From assembly GCA_047516945.1 (NCBI GenBank), contig JAKZTU010000093.1:1-64000 (forward strand): DNA of 64,000 nt, written 5' to 3'. Position numbers and translations under genes: made by a program. Position 1 is the first letter of the stretch; each line of letters starts with the position of its first letter. The notes below the pieces were generated by a model. It did no database searches, was not told the DNA's origin, and saw only the letters and a list, made by a program, of their open reading frames with translations. Below are positions 25,679-33,934 of the stretch, piece by piece. This stretch comes from VXYK01 sp047516945 (GTDB taxonomy: Bacteria > Actinomycetota > Acidimicrobiia > Acidimicrobiales > Aldehydirespiratoraceae).

Positions 25679-26451
25679 CTGAGAAGTCTGGCGCTGGTCA
25701 AGAATCCTGTGTGAGCAACCATCCGATGATCTGGACGGACCGCCTGATCGGCAACGTGCCAGCCACGGTTGAGCACTTCTATCGTTTGAGCCATACCGAA
25801 CAGCGAGCTTTCCAGCTTGGCGTGAAGTTGAGCGACCTGCATAATGCTTGGTGTGTAGGCCACGAAGATTCCCCCCGGGCGCAGCGCGGTTTCCGCGTGG
25901 GGTACAACTTGCCACGGTTCGGGTAGATCGAGCACCACGCGGTCAAGGTCTGTGGTGCTGATACCGGCATACACATCTTGGAGGTGGGTGTCGTAGCGGT
26001 CGAGCACCTCCGCTCCCAGAAAACGGCTGACATTGGAGAGGGCTCTGGAAAGAAAATCCTCGCGGATCTCGTAGCCGGTGATATGGGCGCCGGCTCGCAG
26101 CATCGCGGTTGACAACGCTCCGCTTCCCAGACCTGATTCCAGGACTCGGGCACCGGGGAAGATGTCGGCCATTATCAGGATCGGACCAATATCTTTCGGG
26201 TAGATGACCTGAGCACCACGCGGCATTTTCAAAATGAAATCTGTGATCGTGGGCCGAAGCGCTATGAAGGTCATCCCTCTTGTCGACCTGAATAGAGCGC
26301 CTTCGTCGGAGCCGATCAGTTCGTCGTGGCTCAATACTCCCGAATGGGTATGGAATTCGCCTCCTGTTGCCAAGTCGATCAGGTATCGACGCTTCTTGCG
26401 GTCGATGAGCAAGACCGGTTCGCCTGCCTTCAATGGCCCGCGTGCAGTCAC
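25672..26451 (-). CDS. trmI: tRNA (adenine-58-N1)-methyltransferase TrmI
   Basis: The 259-residue protein starts with a small beta domain (PVLLIDRKKRRYLIDL) and has the class I methyltransferase motif ARVLESGLGSGALSTA, the acidic loop YEIREDF and the catalytic-site segment VVLDLPEPWQ. It methylates N1 of A58 in the tRNA T loop as a homotetramer. In Mycobacterium trmI also lies close to mpa, so this is conserved synteny. Two small genes precede it on the same strand. Confidence 0.94.
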   Translation of the reverse strand: MTARGPLKAGEPVLLIDRKKRRYLIDLATGGEFHTHSGVLSHDELIGSDEGALFRSTRGMTFIALRPTITDFILKMPRGAQVIYPKDIGPILIMADIFPGARVLESGLGSGALSTAMLRAGAHITGYEIREDFLSRALSNVSRFLGAEVLDRYDTHLQDVYAGISTTDLDRVVLDLPEPWQVVPHAETALRPGGIFVAYTPSIMQVAQLHAKLESSLFGMAQTIEVLNRGWHVADQAVRPDHRMVAHTGFLTSARLLSE

Positions 26452-26464
26452 AACGCAGTTCGCT

Positions 26465-26686
26465 TCAGTTAGGTTCGACGTGACGAATGACGAGTGATTC
26501 GCCTAGCGCCAATCGTTCGGAGAATTTCACGGGCATCTCTGTTCGCTTGAAGACTTTGGCCAACCAACGGAATACAAAGCGAGCGACGAAGACCGCTAGC
26601 CAGACGCGGGACCCGCCTAAAAGACCTTTGCGGAAACTGTTTACCCGCACGGTCTCAAACAGAGAGGTCAAAGCGAAGCGCCGCAC
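26465..26686 (-). CDS. Small basic hypothetical protein upstream of trmI
   Basis: The 73-residue protein has a GTG start and is strongly basic (RVNSFRKGLLGGSRVWLAV). It has one moderately hydrophobic stretch (VWLAVFVARFVFRWLAKVF), possibly an amphipathic membrane helix. It lies 13 bases before trmI and 5 bases after the preceding gene, so it is part of one minus-strand unit. No family is recognised. Confidence 0.6.
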   Translation of the reverse strand: MRRFALTSLFETVRVNSFRKGLLGGSRVWLAVFVARFVFRWLAKVFKRTEMPVKFSERLALGESLVIRHVEPN

Positions 26687-26691
26687 GAGTG

Positions 26692-26913
26692 CTAGATCCT
26701 CCGAATCTCGACAACGGTTGATCTGGTGGCGCCAACTCTGCGTCCCAAGAAGTAGGCGACCATTAGCATCGCAACCCCGGCACCGATAGCGACGGGCAGC
26801 AAGCGCCGAGCGCCTGTCGTGGCCTGCTGCTCGACTTCTCCAACCACGGATCGCAGAGTGGAGTCAAGATCTTCACGGGTGATCCTGTCTGGGTCGTCTG
26901 CCTCGTTTGCCAT
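26692..26913 (-). CDS. Small membrane protein with one C-terminal helix
   Basis: The start ATG 26913 overlaps the stop of the upstream gene by one base (TGATG), which argues against the longer frame from 26997. The 73-residue product has an acidic soluble start (MANEADDPDRITREDLDS), then one transmembrane helix (LLPVAIGAGVAMLMVAYFLG) and a short basic tail. It is probably a partner of the next protein in the membrane. Confidence 0.65.
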   Translation of the reverse strand: MANEADDPDRITREDLDSTLRSVVGEVEQQATTGARRLLPVAIGAGVAMLMVAYFLGRRVGATRSTVVEIRRI

Positions 26914-27209
26914 CACAGGGTCCTCTTTCGGATTTGTTGAGCCAAGAGTCCAAGGACGACGATGGCACCGAGCAAAGTGATTGCATGAGGTGCCCAACTA
27001 AGGTTGCCCGTGAAGGTACTTCCGGTCTCTTCTTGTAGAACCCGCAAGGTCGCGACTGTTAGCGAGATGCCGCTGATCATCAACAGGACGGACCCCAGCA
27101 CCCCGAAAGCGATCCATCGGGGAATAGGTCGAAGCGGTTCAACGAGTTCTTGGCGCGCGTAGTCCTTAACAAGATCGTAGAAGTCGCCCGGTCCCATTCG
27201 GTCTGCCAT
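26913..27209 (-). CDS. Two-helix membrane protein of the actinobacterial holin-like type
   Basis: The start ATG 27209 gives MADRMGPGDFYDLVKDYARQ. The 98-residue protein has a helical cytosolic start and two transmembrane helices (IAFGVLGSVLLMISGISLTV and APHAITLLGAIVVLGLLAQQ), ending in a basic tail. The layout is like that of the phage-holin/Actino-holin families found in many actinobacterial chromosomes, but there is no endolysin or phage gene nearby, so a lysis role should not be assumed. Confidence 0.65.
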   Translation of the reverse strand: MADRMGPGDFYDLVKDYARQELVEPLRPIPRWIAFGVLGSVLLMISGISLTVATLRVLQEETGSTFTGNLSWAPHAITLLGAIVVLGLLAQQIRKRTL

Positions 27210-27281
27210 CGCAGTCGTAAGCCTACGAGCCGCAACTATCCGCCGAAACCACCACCTTCTCAACAGACTCCCGCGTATCTG

Positions 27282-27359
27282 CGGCTCCGTCCGCAGCGTA
27301 AGCAGAGCGGCTCCGTCCGCAGCGTAAGCAGAGCGGCTCCGTCCGCAGCGTAAGCAGAG
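27282..27359. repeat. Three perfect tandem copies of a 26-base unit
   Basis: The unit begins cggctccgtccgcagcgtaa and is repeated at 27282, 27308 and 27334 without mismatch. The array ends two bases beyond the stop codon of the minus-strand LON-domain gene. Each unit contains GCGG-ctccgt-CCGC, able to fold into a short hairpin. Confidence 0.95.
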
Positions 27360-27361
27360 CG

Positions 27362-27988
27362 TTAACGGATTTCGACGAGAGCTTCCAGTACGTCGGCTCG
27401 TTCTTCAAATAGCTCAACAGCTAGTGCGGCGCGCTGGTGCCAGCCCGGTTCGCGCAGCAAGCGTTGATTGTCAAGGGCACCGAGTTGCGCTGCGACAACC
27501 AACTGCCACGCTCCGTAAGTTGGGTCGTCGGAGTTGAGCGCAGGTTCGTCGATTTGGTGGTTTGGAGCGAGCAGTCGGGCAGCGGTCAAAATCCTTTTGA
27601 GTCGAGAAAAGAGTTGATCGAGAGCTTCAGGAGCGATGTCGGTGTCGGAGTCGGGCCAGTCCTCGACCAACGCTTTGGGGTATGGATCGTCGTGCGACCA
27701 ACGCTCGACGCATATGCGGCGGGTCGCGATAGCGATAATCCCCCAGCGACCATCGGGAAATTCCTCGGCCTGAACGACCCGAGCGACTACCCCCACGTTT
27801 GAGCGCAGGTCGTCTCCCCCGACTTCACGTCCTCGTTCAATCATGGTGATGCCGAACTCGGGTTCGTCGAGGGCTACTACAAAGCGAGCGAGTGCGCGAT
27901 ACCGCTCCTCGAAAATATGCAGCGGGACCATGGCACTAGGTAGAACCGCCTGTTCCAGCGGAAACATCGCCAGTTCGCGCACGCTCAA
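27362..27988 (-). CDS. LON N-terminal (substrate-binding) domain protein
   Basis: The 208-residue protein begins with the PUA-like LON domain: LAMFPLEQAVLPSAMVPLHI, FEERYRALARFV, FGITMIERGREVGG and VGVVARVVQ. The C-terminal half is helical. The AAA and protease parts of Lon are absent, as is normal for this stand-alone family in actinobacteria. Its role is unknown. It overlaps the stop of the upstream DacB-like gene by 4 bases and is therefore coupled to it. Confidence 0.88.
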   Translation of the reverse strand: MSVRELAMFPLEQAVLPSAMVPLHIFEERYRALARFVVALDEPEFGITMIERGREVGGDDLRSNVGVVARVVQAEEFPDGRWGIIAIATRRICVERWSHDDPYPKALVEDWPDSDTDIAPEALDQLFSRLKRILTAARLLAPNHQIDEPALNSDDPTYGAWQLVVAAQLGALDNQRLLREPGWHQRAALAVELFEERADVLEALVEIR

Positions 27989-29454
27989 CCCCCGGTGTCG
28001 GGCGCGGGTATTACCGCGAGGGGGGCTATGGAGTCAGGTGTTGGTCCATACTCGTTGGGGTAGCGCGCCACGGCCTCAAGCAGACTTGTCTGAATGCTGT
28101 TGCATGGCCCCAACGATTCATCCCCGCGCTCGTTGGTGTCAGCATTGGCTAACAAGACGAAGGTAATGACGGCGCCGTTATCAGCCGTCATTTCACCGGC
28201 CAACGCGGTGATATGGCCGCGATCCGCGCTGATGACGCGCATGTTGGAAGCGCGAGAGGGTGCACAGGCGGCCAGGGAACTTGTGCGGATCTCTTTGAGT
28301 GACGAACTGACGATTCCACCGGCGGGACTCTGCTCGATGATCGCCATCAGCAAGTCGCAAGTGACTCGGTCCTTGCTTGACAATCCCGAACCGTCCAAGG
28401 GCAGACTTCCCTCAACCGGCAGTCCTTGCTGCAGTAACGTAATCAGCATTCCAAAGGCGGCATCGTTGGAGGCGGGCGACACACCGTTGACGCGACCGAC
28501 TTCTTTGAAGAGCATCTCCGCGGTGGTCCCGTCGATTAGCGCACGCTGGGCTATCTCTTCGATGGGTGGAGACTCGATTGTGGCTAGCAGAACCTGCTCG
28601 GCTGAAGCCGGTTGTTCTCCGGTAGATGGTTCTGCAGTGATTGTGATCCCTCGTTGGATCAGAAGGTCGGTGAGGATTCCAGCCGCCAGTGTGGCGGGGT
28701 CCTCCGAGCGAGTAACAGTGTTGGTTTGGCGATCCCATTGGAATCCGTCATTGACCAGCAAGCCCGACAGAGGGCCGACCACATTGTCGGCGTTGTCGGT
28801 TTCGGTCCAAACGGTGCCGACATAGTCGGTTTCGCTGGGAGAGAAGCGGAACTCGTCTCCGACCACTCCCCCACTGATTTCTGAAATACCTCTACGCCTG
28901 AGTTCGATGGCAAGTTCGGCTGCGAGTTGGTCAAGGCTCGTTGATGCCCTGTCGTCATCGAAGCGGGTTAGATAGTCGTTCGTGGAGAGCACCGGGTCTC
29001 CACCGCCTACAAGCCAAATGTCGCCCTCCAGAACACCCTCGTTGACCAAGCTCGCTTCGTTGCTGACCACCTTTGTCACGAAGACCGTTTCTGTTCCCAA
29101 ACTCTCGACGGCGGCAACCGTAACAAGCCGCTGAAGTTCCGCTGGTACCAGCTCTAGGTCAGGTTTCTCAACGGCAATCTCAATCCCGTTTCGGTGAACC
29201 CTGAGGCAACGTGCTGCAGGCACTTCGGGTTGGTTCAAGACGCTCTTCAAGGCCTCTTCGAATTCCTGATTCGAGGTGGGTCGCCGGAGCCACTCAGGGA
29301 TACGGCGGACGTTGATGATGGGTGTGCCGAGCGAATCGGTAGCGACAGTTGTGTCCGGTTCACCAGCGTCAGCGGCGCGATTGGCGCGATCGGCAAGCAC
29401 GCTGGCGGCGATGACCACGGCCAGTATCAGTAACGGAAGAAACAACCGACGCAT
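27985..29454 (-). CDS. DacB/PBP4-like protein lacking catalytic motifs
   Basis: The 489-residue exported protein has an N-terminal signal or anchor (LFLPLLILAVVIAASVLA). It follows the D-Ala-D-Ala carboxypeptidase S13 plan: EGDIWLVGGGDPVLSTNDY, then a long inserted domain, DGSGLSSKDRVTCDLL, and the C-terminal strand pattern ITALAGEMTADNGAVITF. But where active enzymes read PASxxK it reads PAELQR (104-109), and where they read AKTGT it reads ADRGHI (410-415). The nucleophilic Ser, the Lys and the KTG are all replaced. It probably binds peptidoglycan or a partner rather than cutting it. It is coupled to the LON-domain gene. Confidence 0.82.
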   Translation of the reverse strand: MRRLFLPLLILAVVIAASVLADRANRAADAGEPDTTVATDSLGTPIINVRRIPEWLRRPTSNQEFEEALKSVLNQPEVPAARCLRVHRNGIEIAVEKPDLELVPAELQRLVTVAAVESLGTETVFVTKVVSNEASLVNEGVLEGDIWLVGGGDPVLSTNDYLTRFDDDRASTSLDQLAAELAIELRRRGISEISGGVVGDEFRFSPSETDYVGTVWTETDNADNVVGPLSGLLVNDGFQWDRQTNTVTRSEDPATLAAGILTDLLIQRGITITAEPSTGEQPASAEQVLLATIESPPIEEIAQRALIDGTTAEMLFKEVGRVNGVSPASNDAAFGMLITLLQQGLPVEGSLPLDGSGLSSKDRVTCDLLMAIIEQSPAGGIVSSSLKEIRTSSLAACAPSRASNMRVISADRGHITALAGEMTADNGAVITFVLLANADTNERGDESLGPCNSIQTSLLEAVARYPNEYGPTPDSIAPLAVIPAPDTGG

Positions 29455-29513
29455 GTTGACAGCAGGCTAGGCGGTCCCAGCGTTGGTTGTGCCCCATAAG
29501 GCCCTAGTGGCCC

Positions 29514-29573
29514 GAGCGGCCCGCCCGCGGCCCGAGCGGCCCGGTGAGCGCAGCGAACAAGAGCGGGCAACAA
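29514..29573. repeat. Dispersed GC-rich intergenic repeat, copy 1
   Basis: Begins gagcggcccgcccgcggccc; 26 bases are identical to the copy at 33874, followed by a similar segment (gagcgcagcgaacaagagcgg). It lies between the divergent starts/stops of the DacB-like and TetR genes. Confidence 0.85.
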
Positions 29574-29613
29574 CGTTTTACAGCACAAAGCGCTCACCAA
29601 TCCGTGCCCCCTC

Positions 29614-30225
29614 TTATGACGTGGTTGGCTCGAGGGCGGCCCGAAACAGGTCTCTTACGTGTTGTAGGCGAGCCGCTAGCGCATCATCGTCGAGGGGATC
29701 GCGCGTAAGCAAGTCGGCGATAAAGGGCGCGTCGCTGAAATAGGACAAGAGGGCGCCGTAACCGGTGATGAGAAGTTGTTCGGCGTCGTGGCGACGAAAC
29801 CTGCCGGCTTCCATCTCTCGTTCGAAGTACTGAGTTGCACGGACAAACAGAGGTTTCAGAGCGAGGCCGAGTTCTATATGACCGGTACCTCCTTCGGCCA
29901 ATGCTTCGCGACGCACGATCCTGACGAAATCGGGGTTGTGCATGAAGAACTCAAATCCGGCTGTGAGCACGTAATCGACCAATTCCCAACCGTCGGCCGA
30001 TGTTTGGGAAATCGCACTTTCTACCCGCTCATGCCACTCCGCTAGCGCCCGTTCGAATACCTCCCGATACATGGCTTCCTTGGACGGGAAGTAGTGAAGC
30101 AGACTTTGTCTGCGGACGCCTACCACTGCGGCGATGTCGTTTAGTGAAGTGCCATCAAAGCCACGTTCGGCGAACAGTCGACGAGTCGCTCCTACGATTG
30201 CTTCCCTGGTTGGCGTCTCACCCAC
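29614..30225 (-). CDS. TetR/AcrR family transcriptional regulator
   Basis: GTG 30225 gives VGETPTREAIVGATRRLFAE, the normal start of a TetR protein; the frame is open to 30495 but that part is on top of the divergent gene. The 203-residue product has the N-terminal HTH (FAERGFDGTSLNDIAAVVGV, LLHYFPSKEAMYREVFERAL) and a helical ligand domain. The ligand and targets are unknown. The divergent gene begins only a few bases away, so a shared operator is likely. Confidence 0.85.
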   Translation of the reverse strand: MGETPTREAIVGATRRLFAERGFDGTSLNDIAAVVGVRRQSLLHYFPSKEAMYREVFERALAEWHERVESAISQTSADGWELVDYVLTAGFEFFMHNPDFVRIVRREALAEGGTGHIELGLALKPLFVRATQYFEREMEAGRFRRHDAEQLLITGYGALLSYFSDAPFIADLLTRDPLDDDALAARLQHVRDLFRAALEPTTS

Positions 30226-30276
30226 GACATGGAGCGTAGTGGGGCGACCACCATGCTCCCCGCTAGCGTGGGTCAG

Positions 30277-30669
30277 ATGGAGATCGTGGCCGCTCTGTTT
30301 ATCGACGAAATTGATCTTCGCTCGGTCCCGGGTCCAGCGACGAGAATCGATCTCAAGGGCATCCAGTTCAGTGCTGTCGCACCTACGCCGGTTCCTCTGG
30401 TTTGGGCCCCGCATCTCGTTGTGATCATCCGCTGTCCGCCAGACGGCGGTGGTCAAGGCGTCCTCGAAGTGACGTACCACAGCGGTGATTCTCAAATCGC
30501 CCGCAGCGTGCAGCCTTTCGACGTGGAGCCGGGCAAGTTCACGTATCGCCTGGTGCGAGCGGAACTGGAGTTTGACGACTATGGAACGGTTGAAGCGAGG
30601 TGTCGCATCGGCCGTGACGCGCCTGTCACCGTGCCTTATACGCTGCTGCCCCCGGTCGATTTGCCGTAG
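30277..30669 (+). CDS. Uncharacterised beta-sandwich protein divergent from TetR gene
   Basis: The product from ATG 30277 is about 130 residues (MEIVAALFIDEIDLRSVPGP); ATG 30253 and 30229 are possible earlier starts. The sequence alternates as in a beta sandwich, with PTPVPLVWAPHLVVIIRCPP, QPFDVEPGKFTYRLV and ELEFDDYGTVEARC. I recognise it as a conserved-looking actinobacterial type but cannot name a family or role. It has no signal peptide or membrane segment. It is probably controlled by the adjacent TetR regulator. Confidence 0.65.
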   Translation: MEIVAALFIDEIDLRSVPGPATRIDLKGIQFSAVAPTPVPLVWAPHLVVIIRCPPDGGGQGVLEVTYHSGDSQIARSVQPFDVEPGKFTYRLVRAELEFDDYGTVEARCRIGRDAPVTVPYTLLPPVDLP

Positions 30670-30775
30670 TCCGATACACCTGAGACTTACCGACGCGAAC
30701 TCCTCATTAGAAAAGAAACGCGATCGACCGTAGTGCTGAGGTTAATGTCCGAGATATCTGTGACCGGGAGGATTG

Positions 30776-32728
30776 ATGCACGATTTTGACGAACACGCCG
30801 TCGCCATAATCAGGGGTATCGCCATGGACGCACCCCATGAGGCACGCTCGGGTCACCAAGGCACCGCTATGTCGTTGGCACCACTGGCTCATGTGCTGTT
30901 CAGCCGCATCATGAATTACGACGCCCAACATCCCCATTGGCCAGATCGGGATCGCTTCGTGCTCTCCGCTGGACATGTTTCGATCCTGCAATACGCGATG
31001 CTCTATCTAACCGGCTTCGGCCTGACGCTCGATGATCTGAGAGATTTTCGTCAGTGGGGTTCGGCCACACCCGGACACCCAGAGGTCGGCCACACTCCCG
31101 GCGTTGAGGTAACCACTGGTCCGTTGGGGCAGGGTGTGGGAAACATGGTCGGAATGGCCATCGCCGAGGCGCAGCTGCGCACGACGTATGGACCTGAGCT
31201 ATTCGACCATCACATCTTTGGGATTTGTAGTGACGGAGATCTGATGGAGGGCGTTAGCCACGAGGTGGCCTCGCTCGCTGGTCACCTCGGGTTGGGGAAG
31301 ATCGTCCTGTGCTACGACGACAACCACATCACCATTGACGGAGAAACCGAACTGGCTTTGAACGACGACGCCGCGGCCCGTTTCCGCTCCTATGGCTGGG
31401 ATGTGAACGAACTCGGCGAGGTCGGAGAGAACTTTGATGAGTTGGAAGCAGGCATTCGCAAGGCGATGTCGGTTACTGACCGGCCCAGTCTGGTCATTGT
31501 CCGGACAATTATCGGTACTCCCGCACCCAAGTCTTCCGACACTCCTGCTGCTCATGCTTATGCCATCTTCGACGACGAGATCGCCGCGACGAAAGAACTG
31601 ATTGGACTCCCGCCAGATAAGACCTTCTACACCGAACCAGACGTTGTGGCGCAGTATCGCCAAGCGGGAGTGAGGGGCCGCGTCGTTCGGGAAGCTTGGC
31701 AGAAGCGGGTAGCCGCGTTCGATGGAGATCGGGTCTCTTTGGAATCGCAGCTGAGCGGTACCGGGCTGCCAGGCTGGGAGGAATCACTGCCAACATTTGA
31801 AGCAGGAGACTCGATCGCTACGCGAAAGGCATCCAATATCACCCTGCAGGCTCTGTCTTCTGTCGTGCCTGGACTCTCGGGCGGAGGTGCTGATCTCACC
31901 GGTAATACAGGGACGGTGATCAAAGATCATGGAGTCTTCTCGGCTGCCGACCCAGGAGGTCGTCAGATCTATTTCGGAGTTCGAGAACACGGCATGGGTG
32001 CGATCGCCAACGGTATGGCGCTACATGGTGGCTCGATTCCTGTCGTTGGAACTTTTCTGGTGTTCGCGGATTACATGCGCGCGGCGGTACGACTGGCAGC
32101 CATCTCCGGTGCGCGCGCCATATTTGTCTGGAGTCACGATTCGGTCGGCGTGGGCGAAGATGGCCCGACGCATCAGCCGGTGGAACAGGTGGCGTCTTTG
32201 AGAGCTATTCCGGGCCTGAGGGTGATCCGGCCGGCTGATGCCAACGAAGCTGCCGCGGCGTGGGGTGTAGCGATTTCCTCAGGCGGACCTACAGCGTTGA
32301 TCCTCAGTCGCCAAAACCTACCCGTGCTCGAGGGAACATCTTCTGGAAACATGGCTGCTGGGGCTTATGTACTCGCCGCGGCCGACGATGCGGTGATTAC
32401 GCTTGTCGGTACTGGCAGCGAGGTTTCGGTTTGTCTTGCTGCTGCTGCGGAACTTGCTGCCGACGGATTCGCGGCGACGGTAGTTTCCATGCCTTCGTGG
32501 GAGCTCTTTGAGCAGATGCCAAGCGAATATCGAGCCTCGGTGATCCGCGAAGACATCCCATCGCTGGCCGTAGAAGCCGGGTCTTCGATGGGTTGGCATC
32601 GTTGGGTTGACGATGTGGTGTCCATTGACCGTTTCGGGTCGTCCGCCCCCGGCGATGTTGTTATGTTCGAATATGGGATCAACCCCACCAATGTGGAGGC
32701 TCGAGCACGGGAGTTGATCGAAACTTGA
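30776..32728 (+). CDS. tkt: Transketolase
   Basis: ATG 30776 follows a GGGAGG at short distance. The 650-residue enzyme shows the TPP fold: SGHQGTAMSLAPLAHVLFSR, TPGHPEVGHTPGVEVTTGPL, SDGDLMEGVSHEVASLAG (Mg-TPP Asp), YDDNHITIDG (metal Asn), and in the second half YFGVREHGMGAIANGMALHG (catalytic Glu) and HDSVGVGEDGPTHQPVEQ. Two usual spots differ: SAGHVS instead of SAGHGS, and AAHAYAIF where AHGxPLG is common, though the active-site His is kept. It transfers two-carbon units in the pentose phosphate pathway. tal follows after 52 bases. Confidence 0.94.
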   Translation: MHDFDEHAVAIIRGIAMDAPHEARSGHQGTAMSLAPLAHVLFSRIMNYDAQHPHWPDRDRFVLSAGHVSILQYAMLYLTGFGLTLDDLRDFRQWGSATPGHPEVGHTPGVEVTTGPLGQGVGNMVGMAIAEAQLRTTYGPELFDHHIFGICSDGDLMEGVSHEVASLAGHLGLGKIVLCYDDNHITIDGETELALNDDAAARFRSYGWDVNELGEVGENFDELEAGIRKAMSVTDRPSLVIVRTIIGTPAPKSSDTPAAHAYAIFDDEIAATKELIGLPPDKTFYTEPDVVAQYRQAGVRGRVVREAWQKRVAAFDGDRVSLESQLSGTGLPGWEESLPTFEAGDSIATRKASNITLQALSSVVPGLSGGGADLTGNTGTVIKDHGVFSAADPGGRQIYFGVREHGMGAIANGMALHGGSIPVVGTFLVFADYMRAAVRLAAISGARAIFVWSHDSVGVGEDGPTHQPVEQVASLRAIPGLRVIRPADANEAAAAWGVAISSGGPTALILSRQNLPVLEGTSSGNMAAGAYVLAAADDAVITLVGTGSEVSVCLAAAAELAADGFAATVVSMPSWELFEQMPSEYRASVIREDIPSLAVEAGSSMGWHRWVDDVVSIDRFGSSAPGDVVMFEYGINPTNVEARARELIET

Positions 32729-32780
32729 TCCACTCGACCTACTTGAAACCACTTACGATGCCCATTGACATGGAGGTGTC

Positions 32781-33875
32781 ATGACTCGTCTACAGCAATT
32801 GTTCACCGAGCAGGGCCAGAGTCCCTGGCTCGACAACCTTCGACGAGGTTGGATCACCAGCGGAGAACTTGAAAACTGGGTCGCGCAAGGTGTGCGCGGG
32901 TTGACATCGAACCCATCGATCTTCACCAACGCGATCCTTGGGTCCGAGGACTATGACGACGAGTTTTCCAGCGCCATCGGTGGAGGTTTGGGTATCGAAG
33001 CCGCCTATTGGAAGCTCGTCACATCCGATATTCTTGCCGCGCTTGAAATTCTTCGACCGGTGTACGACGAATCGAATGGTATTGACGGGTATGTCTCCGT
33101 TGAGGTCGATCCGAAGCTGGCCCGTGACAGTGCCAGAACGTCCGAAGCAGCGCGTCAGTTGCACGCGCAGATCAACGCCCCCAACCTCTATGTCAAGATC
33201 CCCGGGACAACCGAAGGCCTCTTGCCAATCAAGACGATGATTGCTGAGCATCGCAGTATCAATGTGACGTTGATATTTTCGTTGCAGCGCTACGCGGAGG
33301 TAATGGAGACGTATATCTCCGGGCTTGAGGCGGCCGAGGGTGATCTCAGCGACATTTCAAGCGTGGCGTCGTTTTTTGTTAGTCGGCTAGACACAGAAGT
33401 TGACAGGCGCCTTGATGTCATTGGCACTCCCAGCGCGGAGGCGCTTAAAGGCAAGGCGGCCTTGGCAAGTGGCAAATTGGCTTACGAGATATTTTTGCAA
33501 ACATTTTCGGGACCTCGTTGGGAAGTACTCGCGGCCCGCGGGGCAAGAGTTCAGCGTCCGTTGTGGGCATCGACATCAACGAAGAATCCCGATTATCCAG
33601 ACACGCTGTATGTAGATGAGCTCATCGGACCCGACACCGTCAACACGTTGCCTGACAGCACCATGGCAGCATTCGAGGACCACGGAACGGTGGCTCGCAC
33701 CATTGATGTCGGAGTTGACGAAGCCAGAGCAGTGCTAGCCGACTTAGCTCAACTCGGTGTCGACATCGACGATGTCACCCAGCAACTCGAAACAGAGGGT
33801 GTTGCTTCGTTTGAGAAGAGTTTCGATGAACTGCTAGACGCCCTAGAGGCGAAGGTCGACTTGACCGAGGCTTGA
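32781..33875 (+). CDS. tal: Transaldolase
   Basis: The 364-residue protein is an actinobacterial-type transaldolase: SPWLDNLRRGWITSGELENW, GLTSNPSIFTNAI, the Schiff-base Lys in NLYVKIPGTTEGL and RPLWASTSTKNPDYPDTLYV. It transfers a dihydroxyacetone unit from sedoheptulose-7-phosphate. The ATG follows GGAGGTGTC. It sits directly after tkt on the same strand, so the two form a pentose-phosphate operon. The dispersed repeat copy 2 begins at its stop codon. Confidence 0.95.
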   Translation: MTRLQQLFTEQGQSPWLDNLRRGWITSGELENWVAQGVRGLTSNPSIFTNAILGSEDYDDEFSSAIGGGLGIEAAYWKLVTSDILAALEILRPVYDESNGIDGYVSVEVDPKLARDSARTSEAARQLHAQINAPNLYVKIPGTTEGLLPIKTMIAEHRSINVTLIFSLQRYAEVMETYISGLEAAEGDLSDISSVASFFVSRLDTEVDRRLDVIGTPSAEALKGKAALASGKLAYEIFLQTFSGPRWEVLAARGARVQRPLWASTSTKNPDYPDTLYVDELIGPDTVNTLPDSTMAAFEDHGTVARTIDVGVDEARAVLADLAQLGVDIDDVTQQLETEGVASFEKSFDELLDALEAKVDLTEA

Positions 33876-33934
33876 GCGGCCCGCCCGCGGCCCGAGCGGG
33901 AGATGGAGCGCAGCGGACCAAGAGCGGAAAACAA
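33874..33934. repeat. Dispersed GC-rich intergenic repeat, copy 2
   Basis: The first 26 bases are identical to 29514-29539 and overlap the tal stop codon. The following part (gagcgcagcggaccaagagc) is similar to the rest of copy 1. It is followed at 33935-33954 by ggtctgagaggccgagcgaa, which matches 25633-25652 with one mismatch. Confidence 0.85.

Noticed and set aside
26692..27209. Holin-like small membrane genes as a prophage remnant
   Set aside because: No phage structural, integrase or lysin genes are nearby; such two-helix proteins are common housekeeping genes in actinobacteria.
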